The notes beneath the pieces are model-generated. The model did not search any database and was not told the origin of the DNA. It saw nothing but the letters and a program-made list of their open reading frames with translations. DNA of 64,000 nt from Streptococcus infantis (GTDB taxonomy: Bacteria > Bacillota > Bacilli > Lactobacillales > Streptococcaceae): assembly GCF_018499575.1 (NCBI RefSeq), contig NZ_JAHDAP010000003.1, forward strand, positions 62,001-126,000, in the 5' to 3' direction. A program made the translations under genes and the position numbers. This document shows, piece after piece, positions 36,184 through 47,757 of this stretch (position 1 is the first letter of the stretch; each line of letters starts with the position of its first letter).

Positions 36184-37464
36184 CTATAGTGGAAAAATCG
36201 TAAATTCAACGATTTCACTATTGTCGATAAAATGATGTCCTACCTCAAGAACATCTTCCAAGGTCATTTCCTGTATAATCTTTGGCAAATCAAATAGGGT
36301 TGATCCCTCAATATGCGACTGATATTGAGTCGCAATAAATTCTAAAGAATTCATGTTATGGATAAACTCTCCATAAATTTCACTTTTTATTAAATCAAGA
36401 TGTTCTTCCGAAACATCTGCATCAGTCACAAAGTTCTGAATCGCCTTTCGAAATTGGTGCGAAATTGCAACAGGCTCCTTCGTCTCCATTGTCAGCATCA
36501 AAAAGTTAAACCGTCGATTGATTTCAACTTCTAAAGCTAATGAAGCATCTAATTTCCCAGTTTCATACAAACTCTGAAATCTATTAGAAGTCCAACCAAA
36601 CATCATCGTAAATAAAGCTCTTAGCAAAATACTATATTGGTAACAATCCTGATTACTCATATTGGAATTTGTTCGAACACCAATAGCTAATTTAGGAGAG
36701 GCGACATCCATACGACTGCTATCAACCTTCTTTACAGGGTTTAAAGCGATTGTTTCTCTCGAAGTTTCTTCTATCCAGTCTCCAACATCCTTTTGTCTGA
36801 AATAATTCTGTATCAGTTCTAAATCAAAGTTCCCAACAAGGAAAATATGACTATTGACAGGAGTGTAAAATTCTTCAAAATTGTCTCGTAAATCCTCTAA
36901 TCTAATATTTTCTATCGAATCTTCAGTTCCAACAATATCTGAAGCCAGAGGACTTTCTGGATATAGATTTGCAAGTGTTTTAAAGAATAAGCAGGAATCC
37001 GGATCGTCTTGGAACATTTCGCGTTCTTGCTGAATGATATCCTTTTCGCGTTCAACAGATTCTTCAGTAATATTAAAGCTTGTAACTAGCTCGTCAAGCA
37101 GGTCCAAACACTCAGTAACATGGTCAGACGTTGAAAAAAGATAACTTGTACTTGTAAAGCTTGTAAAGGCATTACTATCTGCACCTAATTCAGTAAAAGC
37201 AGCCATGATATCTTCAGAATTTTCTCTTTCAAAAAGTTTATGTTCTAAAAAATGAGCAATCCCTTTTGGATATATTTTTCTTTTTCCATCTCTTACTGTA
37301 AACTCTGTGTCAACTGAACCAATTTGAACAGTGACTACACCGTAAACTTCGTTAAAGTCATTTTTTGGAAGTAAAGTAACTGTCAAGCCATTTTCTAATG
37401 TTGCTTGATAAAGAGTTTCCTTTACAGCTGGATAGTATTTCTCGTCAAAAGTAACTCTAGTCAT
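36184..37464 (-). CDS. M16 zinc peptidase, YmfH-like, catalytic subunit
   Basis: Insulinase-type metallopeptidase of 426 residues. The inverted zinc motif HxxEH is intact (AHFLEHKLFE), with the distal Glu in EREKDIIQQEREM. The C-terminal half is the non-catalytic M16 domain. It overlaps its partner gene by 4 bases, and the two probably form a heterodimer. Cellular substrate is unknown. Confidence 0.88.
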   Translation of the reverse strand: MTRVTFDEKYYPAVKETLYQATLENGLTVTLLPKNDFNEVYGVVTVQIGSVDTEFTVRDGKRKIYPKGIAHFLEHKLFERENSEDIMAAFTELGADSNAFTSFTSTSYLFSTSDHVTECLDLLDELVTSFNITEESVEREKDIIQQEREMFQDDPDSCLFFKTLANLYPESPLASDIVGTEDSIENIRLEDLRDNFEEFYTPVNSHIFLVGNFDLELIQNYFRQKDVGDWIEETSRETIALNPVKKVDSSRMDVASPKLAIGVRTNSNMSNQDCYQYSILLRALFTMMFGWTSNRFQSLYETGKLDASLALEVEINRRFNFLMLTMETKEPVAISHQFRKAIQNFVTDADVSEEHLDLIKSEIYGEFIHNMNSLEFIATQYQSHIEGSTLFDLPKIIQEMTLEDVLEVGHHFIDNSEIVEFTIFPL

Positions 37465-38711
37465 TCTGCTCCTTCCATAAAATAGATAGCTTGCAATTTC
37501 AGGCTAGACGCAGCCCTACAGATTGTCTCCTTGTCAACTTGCTCTAGTGTCTCTATCAAAGTATCCAGGTCTAAAACCGATTTACCCAAAAAGATGCTTA
37601 AGTATTCTCTGTCAATAATCGAATCTTGATTATCCTGACTCAACAACATCGTCCTACGAATCATTTCCTTAGTTTGATTAACTTCAATATCTGTAAATCT
37701 ACCATTTTTGATATTGAGTAATTGATCATTCATCAATTTTCTTGCCTTGTTTCGGTTCTGACGATTAATTCCAGCAAACAATCGCAAAAATCCACTAAAA
37801 AGATCTAGGTGACTGGATACAGTATAAGCCAGCCCTTCCTTTTCCCTTACTTGAGTAAACAATTTAGAGTGAGGGAAAGCTCCAAGCAGACCGTTTACAA
37901 GTAGTAAAGCCATTTTTTGATCATCCCCATAACCAATTGTGCTATGATAGCCCATTTCTAGAATAGACTGCCCTAGGTTTTTCCTGTCAATTCCTTCCCT
38001 AAGTACATTTGAATATTCTTGTCGATACTGAATGTTTACAGTTACTTTACGACCTGTCAAGTTCAATTTCTTCAGGTTTTCTATAACTTCAATTTCATTA
38101 AAGTCCCCTAAAAAGAATAAATCAATCCTATCTTCTTTCAGCATTTTTTGGAAACTTGAATAACAAGTTTTAGAAGTCTCTTCAGAAATTCTGGAAATCA
38201 AATCTTTAGGGACTAACTGCATGGATTCTTCTTGGAAAAACAAATGATCTAATTCTTTATGCGCAAAGAAGAAAGGATCCTCTAATTCTGATTTCAGTCT
38301 TGCCAAGAGTTGTTTTTTCTCAATTTCAAAGGCGTTCTTTTCAAATCCTTCCTCATCTAACAAGGGATTAAATATGACTTGATACAATAATTCTAAAATT
38401 TGAGAAGTTAGCACATTTTTCTTACTTAAGAATTCATCTCGAACATACGTTAAACTGACATCTACAATATGGCTTTGTCCTCTTCTATATGCATGAGTCG
38501 ATAAGTCCGCTCCATACAATGCTGCTAAATGTTTTCTAAGAATCTGAGCAGTTGGATAACTTTTATTAGCTGTTTCAAGCATACTAGCGCTTAACATGCG
38601 ACCTGAAATTAAATCCAGAGATAATGGAGCTGTGAAACGCATGGTTATTTTATTAGTCTTAAACTTTTTAGATTGGATAAAATGCACTGCAATTCCAGGG
38701 AATAACTCCAT
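37461..38711 (-). CDS. M16 peptidase-like partner, YmfF-like, without zinc motif
   Basis: Protein of 416 residues with the M16 fold (MLSASMLETANKSYPTAQILRKHLAALYG) but no HxxEH, so it is presumably the non-catalytic member of a heterodimer with the next gene. It is the first gene of the long ymfF-ymfH-rodZ-pgsA-ecfA1-ecfA2-ecfT-mreC-mreD run. An extended -10 TGGTATAAT (TATAAT at 38739-38744) lies 28 bases upstream of the start. Confidence 0.87.
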   Translation of the reverse strand: MELFPGIAVHFIQSKKFKTNKITMRFTAPLSLDLISGRMLSASMLETANKSYPTAQILRKHLAALYGADLSTHAYRRGQSHIVDVSLTYVRDEFLSKKNVLTSQILELLYQVIFNPLLDEEGFEKNAFEIEKKQLLARLKSELEDPFFFAHKELDHLFFQEESMQLVPKDLISRISEETSKTCYSSFQKMLKEDRIDLFFLGDFNEIEVIENLKKLNLTGRKVTVNIQYRQEYSNVLREGIDRKNLGQSILEMGYHSTIGYGDDQKMALLLVNGLLGAFPHSKLFTQVREKEGLAYTVSSHLDLFSGFLRLFAGINRQNRNKARKLMNDQLLNIKNGRFTDIEVNQTKEMIRRTMLLSQDNQDSIIDREYLSIFLGKSVLDLDTLIETLEQVDKETICRAASSLKLQAIYFMEGAE

Positions 38712-38738
38712 CTTTTACCTCCTTTTACATAGAGTTCT

Positions 38739-38850
38739 ATTATACCATGAAAACGAAAATTTTTCTTGTTCTCTTTGACTCTTTTAAAATTAAAATCGTT
38801 TTCATATCAGTGGTTTCTTCTCAACTATTTTGAGCAAATTATGGTATAAT
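38739..38850. promoter_or_regulatory. Divergent promoters of the M16 operon and yaaA-recF
   Basis: Minus-strand TGGTATAAT (TATAAT 38739-38744) and plus-strand TGGTATAAT (TATAAT 38845-38850) face away from each other. TTAAAATCGTTTTCA near 38788 resembles a cre with one mismatch, but its AT-rich composition makes this weak. Confidence 0.65.
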
Positions 38851-38870
38851 ACCAAAGATTGAGGTGAACT

Positions 38871-39239
38871 ATGGAATACAAATTATTTGAAGAATTTATT
38901 ACTCTCCAATCTCTTTTGAAAGACCTTGGAATCATACAAAGTGGCGGTGCTATTAAATCTTTTTTATCTAACCACCTTGTATATTTTAATGGAGAATTAG
39001 AAAATCGTCGAGGCAAGAAAATTAGAATCGGGGATTCTATTGAAATCCCTGATTTAAAAACCAAGATCGTTCTAGTTCAACCAACCCCAGAAGAACTAGA
39101 AGAGTTTCATCTAGAAAAACTTGAGAAAGAACGTGTAGCTAAGCTTGTAAAGGAAATGAATAAGAAAGTTCAAAAAAAATCTACAAAAAAAGCTCAACCA
39201 ACAAATACAAAACCTGCACCACGTTTCCCAGGTAGATAA
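38871..39239 (+). CDS. yaaA: S4-domain protein YaaA
   Basis: Small RNA-binding S4-domain protein of 122 residues ([33 protein letters not shown]) with a basic, lysine-rich tail. Family members associate with ribosome assembly. Two bases separate its stop from the recF start, so they are co-transcribed. Confidence 0.88.
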   Translation: MEYKLFEEFITLQSLLKDLGIIQSGGAIKSFLSNHLVYFNGELENRRGKKIRIGDSIEIPDLKTKIVLVQPTPEELEEFHLEKLEKERVAKLVKEMNKKVQKKSTKKAQPTNTKPAPRFPGR

Positions 39240-39241
39240 TC

Positions 39242-40333
39242 ATGTGGTTGAAAAACTTATCCATTAAACAATTTCGTAACTATCATAATATCGAAGTTGA
39301 TTTTAATCCAAAATTAAATGTATTTGTTGGCCGAAACGCTCAAGGAAAAACGAATCTTCTGGAAAGTATTTACTTTTTAGCCTTAACAAGAAGTCATCGA
39401 ACAAAGACAGACAAAAATTTAATTCAGTTTGAAGAAGAACAACTACAAGTTTCTGGACTGTTGCAGAAGAAAACAGCAACTATCCCACTTGAAATCGACT
39501 TAACACAAAAAGGTCGGATTACTAAAGTGAATCATTTAAAACAGGCTCGTCTTTCTGATTATATTGGACATATGAATGTTGTCTTGTTTGCTCCAGAAGA
39601 TTTACAACTTGTCAAAGGTGCGCCAGCCATTCGACGTAAATTCATTGACATGGAGTTGGGACAGATCAAACCGATTTACTTGTCAGACTTGTCAAGCTAT
39701 AACCATATTCTTAAACAGAGAAATACCTATCTAAAAACTACACAAAACATTGATGAAACATTTTTATCCGTTCTTGATGATCAACTTGTTGAATATGGAT
39801 GTCGTGTAATGATTCACAGGGCTGACTTTATACAGAAAATGGATTTCTTTGGTCAAAAGAAACATTTTGATATTTCAGACCAATTAGAAGAACTGTCAAT
39901 ACGCTATCAACCTTCTGTAAACTTTGTTGACAAAGAACATTTAGCTGATTCTTTTTATATAGCACTTCAAAAGAGTAAATCTAGAGATTTATTTAAAAAG
40001 AACACGGGAGTTGGTCCTCATCGAGATGATATGGTTTTCTTAATCAACGGTATAGAAGCAAGTTTTGGCAGTCAAGGACAGCATCGTAGCCTCGTTCTTT
40101 CCATCAAACTTGCTGAAATCGAGTTGATGGAAAGCATTACCAAGGAATCTCCCATTCTTTTACTTGACGATGTTATGAGTGAACTTGACAATAATCGTCA
40201 ACTTAAATTATTAGAGACTATCTCTCATAACATTCAAACCTTTATAACAACTACAAGTTTAGACCACCTTCAAAACTTGCCTGATAACCTAAGCGTCTTT
40301 ACAGTAAATGATGGTCAACTATCTGTAAACTAA
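39242..40333 (+). CDS. recF: DNA repair and recombination protein RecF
   Basis: SMC-like ATPase of 363 residues that helps RecA load at gaps. Walker A is [14 protein letters not shown] (about 29-42), the signature is [18 protein letters not shown], and Walker B is [12 protein letters not shown]. In many bacteria recF follows dnaN; here it lies 14 kb left of dnaA next to yaaA, as in pneumococcus. Confidence 0.97.
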   Translation: MWLKNLSIKQFRNYHNIEVDFNPKLNVFVGRNAQGKTNLLESIYFLALTRSHRTKTDKNLIQFEEEQLQVSGLLQKKTATIPLEIDLTQKGRITKVNHLKQARLSDYIGHMNVVLFAPEDLQLVKGAPAIRRKFIDMELGQIKPIYLSDLSSYNHILKQRNTYLKTTQNIDETFLSVLDDQLVEYGCRVMIHRADFIQKMDFFGQKKHFDISDQLEELSIRYQPSVNFVDKEHLADSFYIALQKSKSRDLFKKNTGVGPHRDDMVFLINGIEASFGSQGQHRSLVLSIKLAEIELMESITKESPILLLDDVMSELDNNRQLKLLETISHNIQTFITTTSLDHLQNLPDNLSVFTVNDGQLSVN

Positions 40334-40353
40334 ACTTTACATGCATATTAAAA

Positions 40354-40387
40354 CAAAAAAGCTCCTGTTAAACAGGAGCTTTTTTTA
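40354..40387. terminator. Bidirectional terminator recF / guaB
   Basis: AGCTCCTGTT (40360-40369) and AACAGGAGCT (40371-40380) form the stem between A-rich and T-rich flanks, serving both converging genes. Confidence 0.92.
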
Positions 40388-40388
40388 A

Positions 40389-41949
<1,561 letters not shown>

Positions 41950-41973
41950 TTAAATTTATAAGAGAACAAATAA

Positions 41974-42012
41974 AAAACTATCTCTCTCATTTAAAAGAAG
42001 AAATAGTTTTAT
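41974..42012 (-). terminator. Terminator of trpS
   Basis: On the minus strand AAAACTATTTCTT pairs with GAGAGATAGTTTT through G-U pairs, followed by a TTTTTTA tail. Confidence 0.75.
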
Positions 42013-42029
42013 AGTTCATATTTTATCCA

Positions 42030-43055
42030 TTATTGAAAATAATTCAGACCCATTGCTGTTTTGACCTCAGAGAGTGTTTGACCAGCAACTTCTCGAGCTT
42101 TTTCACTGCCTTTTTGAAGCATGTTATAGACTTCACCCATATCTTTAGCAAATTCAATACGACGTTCACGAATTGGACCAAGTTCACGTTCTAGGATTTC
42201 AAGGAGATAACGCTTGGTCTTAACATCACCAAGACCTCCACGTTGGTAATGCTCTTTCATTTCAGCAATTTCTTGTGCATCCTCTGGGCGACCAAAAACA
42301 TCTAAGTAATGGAAAACCATATTACCTTCAATCTTACCTGGATCTTCAACACGAATATGATCTGGATCAGTATACATACTCATCACTTTTTTGCGTAAAG
42401 TATCCGCATCGTCAGCTAGGTAAATACCATTATTAAGTGATTTCGACATTTTGGCATTACCATCTAAACCTGGCAAACGTCCTGCACCTTCATGCTCAGG
42501 ATAAATTCCTTCTGGCTCCACTAAAACATCACAATTGTAGGCATGGTTAAAAGAACGAACAATTTCACGTGTTTGTTCAATCATCGGCTTTTGGTCATTC
42601 CCTACTGGAACCAAGTTAGCCTTAAATGCTGTAATATCCGCAGCTTGCGCAACTGGATAAACCAAAAATCCTGTTGGGATACTTTCTCCAAAACCTTTCT
42701 GAGCAATTTCTGTTTTGACAGTTGGGTTTCGTTCCAAACGGGCCAAAGAAACCAAATTCATGTAATACATGGAAAGTTCTGCCAATTCTGGTATCTGACT
42801 TTGGATGAAAATCGTTGATTTATTAGGATCTAACCCCACTGCAAGATAGTCCAAAGCGACATTCCCAATAGACTCTACTATTGTTTGAGGATCTTTTGCA
42901 TGGTCAGTTAAGGCTTGTTGGTCAGCTAAAAAGACAAACATGTCATATTTATTTTCTTCCTGTAGTAAGACACGATTTTTTAAGCTCCCAACGTAGTGCC
43001 CAATATGTAATTTCCCCGTTGGACGATCTCCTGTTAAAATAATGGGTTTATTCAT
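42030..43055 (-). CDS. trpS: Tryptophanyl-tRNA synthetase
   Basis: Class I synthetase of 341 residues with HIGH motif [11 protein letters not shown] and KMSKS motif [10 protein letters not shown]. The leader is short (extended -10 TGCTATAAT at 43081-43092 region), with no space for a T-box riboswitch. Confidence 0.97.
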   Translation of the reverse strand: MNKPIILTGDRPTGKLHIGHYVGSLKNRVLLQEENKYDMFVFLADQQALTDHAKDPQTIVESIGNVALDYLAVGLDPNKSTIFIQSQIPELAELSMYYMNLVSLARLERNPTVKTEIAQKGFGESIPTGFLVYPVAQAADITAFKANLVPVGNDQKPMIEQTREIVRSFNHAYNCDVLVEPEGIYPEHEGAGRLPGLDGNAKMSKSLNNGIYLADDADTLRKKVMSMYTDPDHIRVEDPGKIEGNMVFHYLDVFGRPEDAQEIAEMKEHYQRGGLGDVKTKRYLLEILERELGPIRERRIEFAKDMGEVYNMLQKGSEKAREVAGQTLSEVKTAMGLNYFQ

Positions 43056-43158
43056 TTGATTCTCCTTTGATATGGTCCTTTCAATTATAGCATTTTTTTA
43101 ATAAAAAGACAGATAATTTTTTTATTCAAACAATAGACTTGTTACCCCTTTCAACTGT

Positions 43159-43179
43159 AAATCATTTGTAAACTTTCTT
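43159..43179. repeat. Inverted repeat upstream of the ABC-F gene
   Basis: TTTGTAAA and TTTACAAA (about 43168-43188 region, 8-bp perfect arms, 5-base loop) lie upstream of a TTGACA hexamer. Position is approximate within 10 bases. It may be an operator; no regulator is assigned. Confidence 0.35.
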
Positions 43180-43262
43180 TACAAAGAATTGACAAATAAA
43201 AATTTGAATATTTAGTGATTTTCTAGTAGAATTAGAGTATTACATATAATAGGAGAAAAACT

Positions 43263-44885
43263 TTGCTAACAGTATCTGATGTTTCACTACGTTTTAGTGA
43301 TCGTAAACTTTTTGATGATGTCAACATCAAATTTACAGAAGGAAATACCTATGGTTTGATTGGTGCCAACGGTGCTGGAAAATCAACCTTTTTAAAAATT
43401 TTAGCTGGTGATATTGAACCGACAACTGGCCATATCTCTCTTGGACCAGACGAACGTCTTTCAGTACTTCGTCAAAATCACTTTGACTACGAAGATGAGC
43501 GTGTTATTGATGTTGTTATCATGGGTAATGAAAAATTATACAACATCATGAAAGAAAAAGACGCCATTTATATGAAAGAAGATTTTTCAGATGAAGATGG
43601 TGTTCGTGCAGCTGAACTTGAAGGAGAATTCGCTGAACTAGGTGGTTGGGAAGCTGAGAGTGAAGCTTCACAACTTTTACAAAACTTGAATATTCCAGAA
43701 GAACTTCATTACCAAAATATGAGTGAACTAGCAAATGGTGACAAAGTAAAGGTTCTCCTTGCTAAAGCCCTCTTCGGTAAACCAGATGTTCTTCTTCTAG
43801 ACGAGCCTACCAACGGTCTTGATATCCAATCTATTACTTGGTTAGAAGATTTCTTAATTGACTTTGATAACACCGTTATTGTCGTATCCCATGACCGTCA
43901 CTTCTTGAACAAAGTATGTACACACATGGCCGACCTTGACTTTGGAAAAATCAAACTCTATGTCGGAAACTACGATTTCTGGAAGGAGTCTTCTGAGCTT
44001 GCTGCTAAATTGCTAGCAGACCGTAATGCTAAAGCAGAAGAAAAAATCAAACAACTTCAAGAATTCGTTGCTCGTTTCTCTGCCAATGCTTCTAAATCAA
44101 GACAAGCAACTTCACGTAAGAAAATGCTTGATAAGATTGAATTAGAGGAAATTGTACCTTCTAGTCGTAAATACCCATTTATCAACTTTAAAGCAGAACG
44201 AGAAATCGGTAATGATCTCTTGACAGTAGAAAATCTATCTGTAAAGATTGACGGTGAAACTATTCTTGACAACATCAGCTTCATCTTGCGTCCAGGTGAC
44301 AAGACAGCTCTTATCGGACAAAACGACATCCAAACAACTGCCTTGATTCGCGCCATTATGGGTGAAATTGACTATGAAGGGACTGTCAAGTGGGGAGTTA
44401 CAACTAGTCGCTCTTACTTGCCAAAAGACAATTCAGCTGATTTTGCTGGTAGCGAATCAATCCTCGACTGGTTGCGTCAATTTGCGAGTAAAGAAGAAGA
44501 TGATAATACCTTCCTACGTGGTTTCCTAGGCCGCATGCTCTTTTCTGGAGACGAGGTTAACAAGCCTGTAAACGTCTTGTCAGGGGGAGAAAAGGTGCGC
44601 GTGATGCTTTCAAAACTCATGCTTTTGAAATCAAACGTTCTTGTACTTGACGATCCTACAAATCACTTGGATTTGGAATCTATTTCAAGCTTGAACGATG
44701 GATTAAAAAACTTCAAAGAATCGATCATCTTTGCCAGTCACGACCATGAGTTTATTCAAACTTTGGCTAACCATATCATTGTCTTATCTAAAAACGGTGT
44801 AATCGACCGTATCGATGAAACCTACGATGAATTCCTTGAAAATGAAGAAGTTCAAGCGAAAGTCAAAGAACTTTGGAAAGATTAA
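43263..44885 (+). CDS. ABC-F family ATPase with one degenerate ATP site
   Basis: Soluble ribosome-associated ABC-F protein of 540 residues (YbiT/YkpA-like), starting at TTG 43263 after AGGAG. NBD1 has Walker A GANGAGKST (34-42) and Walker B LLLDEPTNGLD, but its signature is LANGD. NBD2 has an intact LSGGE signature (439-443), yet its Walker A reads GQNDIQTTA (352-360), without the lysine, and Walker B is VLDDPTNHLD, with Asp for the catalytic Glu. One composite site is therefore intact and the other degenerate. The inter-domain linker is about 240-310. Monocistronic. The target step in translation is unknown; resistance function is not implied. Confidence 0.92.
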   Translation: MLTVSDVSLRFSDRKLFDDVNIKFTEGNTYGLIGANGAGKSTFLKILAGDIEPTTGHISLGPDERLSVLRQNHFDYEDERVIDVVIMGNEKLYNIMKEKDAIYMKEDFSDEDGVRAAELEGEFAELGGWEAESEASQLLQNLNIPEELHYQNMSELANGDKVKVLLAKALFGKPDVLLLDEPTNGLDIQSITWLEDFLIDFDNTVIVVSHDRHFLNKVCTHMADLDFGKIKLYVGNYDFWKESSELAAKLLADRNAKAEEKIKQLQEFVARFSANASKSRQATSRKKMLDKIELEEIVPSSRKYPFINFKAEREIGNDLLTVENLSVKIDGETILDNISFILRPGDKTALIGQNDIQTTALIRAIMGEIDYEGTVKWGVTTSRSYLPKDNSADFAGSESILDWLRQFASKEEDDNTFLRGFLGRMLFSGDEVNKPVNVLSGGEKVRVMLSKLMLLKSNVLVLDDPTNHLDLESISSLNDGLKNFKESIIFASHDHEFIQTLANHIIVLSKNGVIDRIDETYDEFLENEEVQAKVKELWKD

Positions 44886-44895
44886 GTATAACTTT

Positions 44896-44931
44896 AAAAA
44901 ACTCAGTTGGTTAAACCAACTGAGTTTTTTT
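44896..44931 (+). terminator. Terminator of the ABC-F gene
   Basis: ACTCAGTTGG and CCAACTGAGT form a 10-bp stem with a TTTTTT tail. Confidence 0.92.
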
Positions 44932-44955
44932 ATTAATTACTTGTAAATCATTCAT

Positions 44956-44971
44956 TGTTTCACGTGAAACT
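44956..44971. other. parS-like site (15/16)
   Basis: TGTTTCACGTGAAACT differs from the ParB consensus only at the last base. It lies in the short gap between the ABC-F terminator and the end of the YhgE/Pip-type gene, 9 kb left of dnaA. Confidence 0.85.
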
Positions 44972-44974
44972 TTT

Positions 44975-47629
44975 TTAATCTTCATCCATTTTTTTAGGTT
45001 GATAAGCTAACATGCCTAATCCTATGAATAAAACCAAAGTTACGAGAAGGAAAATTACCTGATGATGAATATTTCCTGTCATAGAAATGGTTTGTCTCAA
45101 TCCTGAAACTGAATAACTCATTGGCAACCAAGGATTGACCGCTTTAAAGAAATCATTTGTCAAAGCAAGTGGATAAGTTCCTGCACTTGATGCTAATTGC
45201 AATAATAACAAAATAAGAGAGAAAAAAGCACCTAAACGACTATTCCATGTCGTTAAAGCAGTTACCATCGACATAAAGGTCAAACTTGCGATAATGATTA
45301 AGAATAAGGTTCTCATTTCATGATTTGCCGTTAGACCTATAAGATGAACTCCTCCATAGACTAAGACAGCTGCTAACACAGCAATGACTCCATTTATTTC
45401 AAAGCGTGATTTAAACCAAGCCCAGCGACTTTCAGGATGACGACCTGAAGGTAATTTAGCAAAAATCATATTTGTTGATAATGCAGCAACAAAGAGGGCG
45501 ACTGATATCATATAAGGAGCCATAGCAATTCCATTTACAGGAACTTGATCATTATCTGTTTTTGAAAGACTCAAAGGCTCAGATAATATTTCTGCATTAT
45601 TGGACTCTGTTGATGCTGATTTTAGTTGATTGCTAGCATTACTTAATCCTTTTCCTAGCTCTGTAGCTCCTACTTGTAAACTTTCTATACCAGCAGTTAA
45701 AGTTACACCGCCATCTGCTAATTTCCTACCACCGTCTGCAATTTTTTCTGCACCACTTCCTAATTGAGAGCTAGCTGAAAGTAATTGATTTGATTTATCT
45801 GTTAATTGATTAGAACCTAACTGTATTTTATCAAGACCTGCAATTAAGTCTGAACTCTTACTGTTTAATTGACTAGAACCAAATGAGAGTTTTTCAATAC
45901 CTATTACTAATTCTGGAGTTTTTCCAGCTAGCGAATCCAAACCAGTTGTCAATGTTGAAGAATTTTCTGTCAACTTGGTTGATCCAGAAACCAATTGATC
46001 TAAACTTGTTGTTAAAGTTGTATTCTTTTCACTTAGTTGGTTTACACCTAAAGAGATAGTATCCAACCCTTTAGTATACTCATTAACTCCATTTTCAATT
46101 GATTGACTTCCAGGAACCAACTGATTGTCAACAGCATTTTGCAACTGTGTAAATCCACTTGACATCGATGTCAAAGAACTTGAAGCCACAGGCAATACTT
46201 GATTTGCTTTCGTCTGTAAAGTAGAAAGGTTGGAGACTGGTTGGTTTACACTTTCCAAACTTACTTTTAAGTTTCCTACTGATGTTAAAATTTCTTTTGC
46301 TGAATCAATCGTAGAATTAGAATTATTTAAAACAGCTTCAGTCAATTCTTTTTTCTGAGTGTCAGTGAGAGTTTGATAAGTTGCTGTTGCTTGGAGATTG
46401 GTAAGAGTTCTCGCTTGTTCTGATTGACTATTAGTTACAATAGTTTGAGCGAGAGTAGATATAGTTGCTAAGTCATTAGATATTGTCGTTTTAAGTTCAG
46501 TATTATCTGATATAGTTACAGCTTGAAGTGCTTTATTCAACTCATCTAAACTAGTAGTTAACTGGGTTATATCTTCTTTTTGTTGAGATGTCGTATTCAA
46601 TTGAGTAGAAATTTCTTTTATCCCTTTATTTAATTGAGTAATACCATCTCTTAATGAATCTGATTGACTAGATAATTGATTTGTCCCAACAGATAGTTTG
46701 TCAACACCACTTGTATATGCATTGACACCAACTGAAAATTGATTGAGACCTGTATTCAGTTGCGAAACCCCTCCTGCATATGTCTTCATTCCTGTATTTA
46801 GCTGATTGACACCATCTACTAGTTCAGGAGTTTTTGAAGATAATTGATTAAGTCCACTATCAACCTGTGAAACTCCACTTGTATAGTTCTGTAAACCATC
46901 ATTAAATGTTCCTAACCCAACATTTAGTTGGTTTACTCCTGTGACATATGTTGTCAACCCTTTTGTAAATTGTTCACTGCCATTAGAAAAAGTTAAACTT
47001 GAGTTGGCTAAAGTATCAAGATTTGAAGATAATGTCTGACTTCCAACAGCTAACTGACTAGCACCGTTGGCCAATTGTTCACTGCCATCTGCAGCCTTCG
47101 TTAAACCAGATTTTAAATCTCCCATCTTTTGAAATAAAGCTTTCGTATAGGTTTCGGTTACATTAGCAGAAACAGTCTGTTTTAACTGTGTCATGGCAGA
47201 GTCACTCATCTTACTTGCGATGAAGCTATGCCCACTAGAAGTTTGATAGTTAATGGTCATTTGTTCCGGGTGGTCTGTTAGAACAGAAGCTGCTTTTTCA
47301 GATAAGTCACTTGGCAAAGTTACTACCATATAGTAAGCACCGTCTTCTAGACCTTTCTGACCTTCTTCTTCATTGACAAAATGAAAATCTAATGATTTAT
47401 TTTCCTTTAAATTGGACACCATGTCTTCTCCAATGGTCATTGTAGTTCCATTGTAAGAAGCTTCCTTATCATTATTAACAACCGCTACAGGCAACTCAGA
47501 TAATTGCCCATATGGATCCCACATAGATGATAAAAATATGATGTTGTATAAAGCAGGAATAAGAGAAATCCCTATCATTACAATGATAAAGGTTGGTTTT
47601 TTAAAAATTGCTTTCCATTCTTTAAACAT
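44975..47629 (-). CDS. YhgE/Pip-family membrane protein
   Basis: Membrane protein of 884 residues. One helix near the N-terminus (about 14-34), a large extracytoplasmic domain and about five helices at the C-terminus (from about 690) give the YhgE/Pip topology. The middle region carries many repeats of the form QLNxGLxxYxxGVxxL with about 11-residue and 21/22-residue spacing, predicting a long coiled coil. ATG 47629 was chosen (MFKEWKAIFKK) because GGAG precedes it; the frame extends seven codons upstream. Family members include a phage-infection protein of Lactococcus and components linked to type VII secretion; function here is unknown. The divergent tetR gene is its likely regulator. Confidence 0.85.
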   Translation of the reverse strand: MFKEWKAIFKKPTFIIVMIGISLIPALYNIIFLSSMWDPYGQLSELPVAVVNNDKEASYNGTTMTIGEDMVSNLKENKSLDFHFVNEEEGQKGLEDGAYYMVVTLPSDLSEKAASVLTDHPEQMTINYQTSSGHSFIASKMSDSAMTQLKQTVSANVTETYTKALFQKMGDLKSGLTKAADGSEQLANGASQLAVGSQTLSSNLDTLANSSLTFSNGSEQFTKGLTTYVTGVNQLNVGLGTFNDGLQNYTSGVSQVDSGLNQLSSKTPELVDGVNQLNTGMKTYAGGVSQLNTGLNQFSVGVNAYTSGVDKLSVGTNQLSSQSDSLRDGITQLNKGIKEISTQLNTTSQQKEDITQLTTSLDELNKALQAVTISDNTELKTTISNDLATISTLAQTIVTNSQSEQARTLTNLQATATYQTLTDTQKKELTEAVLNNSNSTIDSAKEILTSVGNLKVSLESVNQPVSNLSTLQTKANQVLPVASSSLTSMSSGFTQLQNAVDNQLVPGSQSIENGVNEYTKGLDTISLGVNQLSEKNTTLTTSLDQLVSGSTKLTENSSTLTTGLDSLAGKTPELVIGIEKLSFGSSQLNSKSSDLIAGLDKIQLGSNQLTDKSNQLLSASSQLGSGAEKIADGGRKLADGGVTLTAGIESLQVGATELGKGLSNASNQLKSASTESNNAEILSEPLSLSKTDNDQVPVNGIAMAPYMISVALFVAALSTNMIFAKLPSGRHPESRWAWFKSRFEINGVIAVLAAVLVYGGVHLIGLTANHEMRTLFLIIIASLTFMSMVTALTTWNSRLGAFFSLILLLLQLASSAGTYPLALTNDFFKAVNPWLPMSYSVSGLRQTISMTGNIHHQVIFLLVTLVLFIGLGMLAYQPKKMDED

Positions 47630-47645
47630 ATTGTCTCCTTTTTTA

Positions 47646-47733
47646 CACATATTGTCTAAAATTTTGATATAATAGATTATACATTAAAAAATCTGATTTA
47701 CAAGTCAAAATAATTATATTTGGACACATTGTC
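47646..47733. promoter_or_regulatory. Paired TetR operators between the Pip-like gene and tetR
   Basis: CACATATTGTC (47646-47656) and GACACATTGTC (47723-47733) share the GACA-N3-TGTC dyad (the first with one mismatch). Each is followed by TA. One lies near each start codon, which suggests control of both genes by the TetR protein. Confidence 0.65.
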
Positions 47734-47757
47734 TATTTTTGTTCATAAGGAGGAAAT

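Noticed and set aside
43056..43140. T-box riboswitch before trpS
   Set aside because: The leader between the TATAAT box and ATG is only about 25 bases, too short for a T-box.
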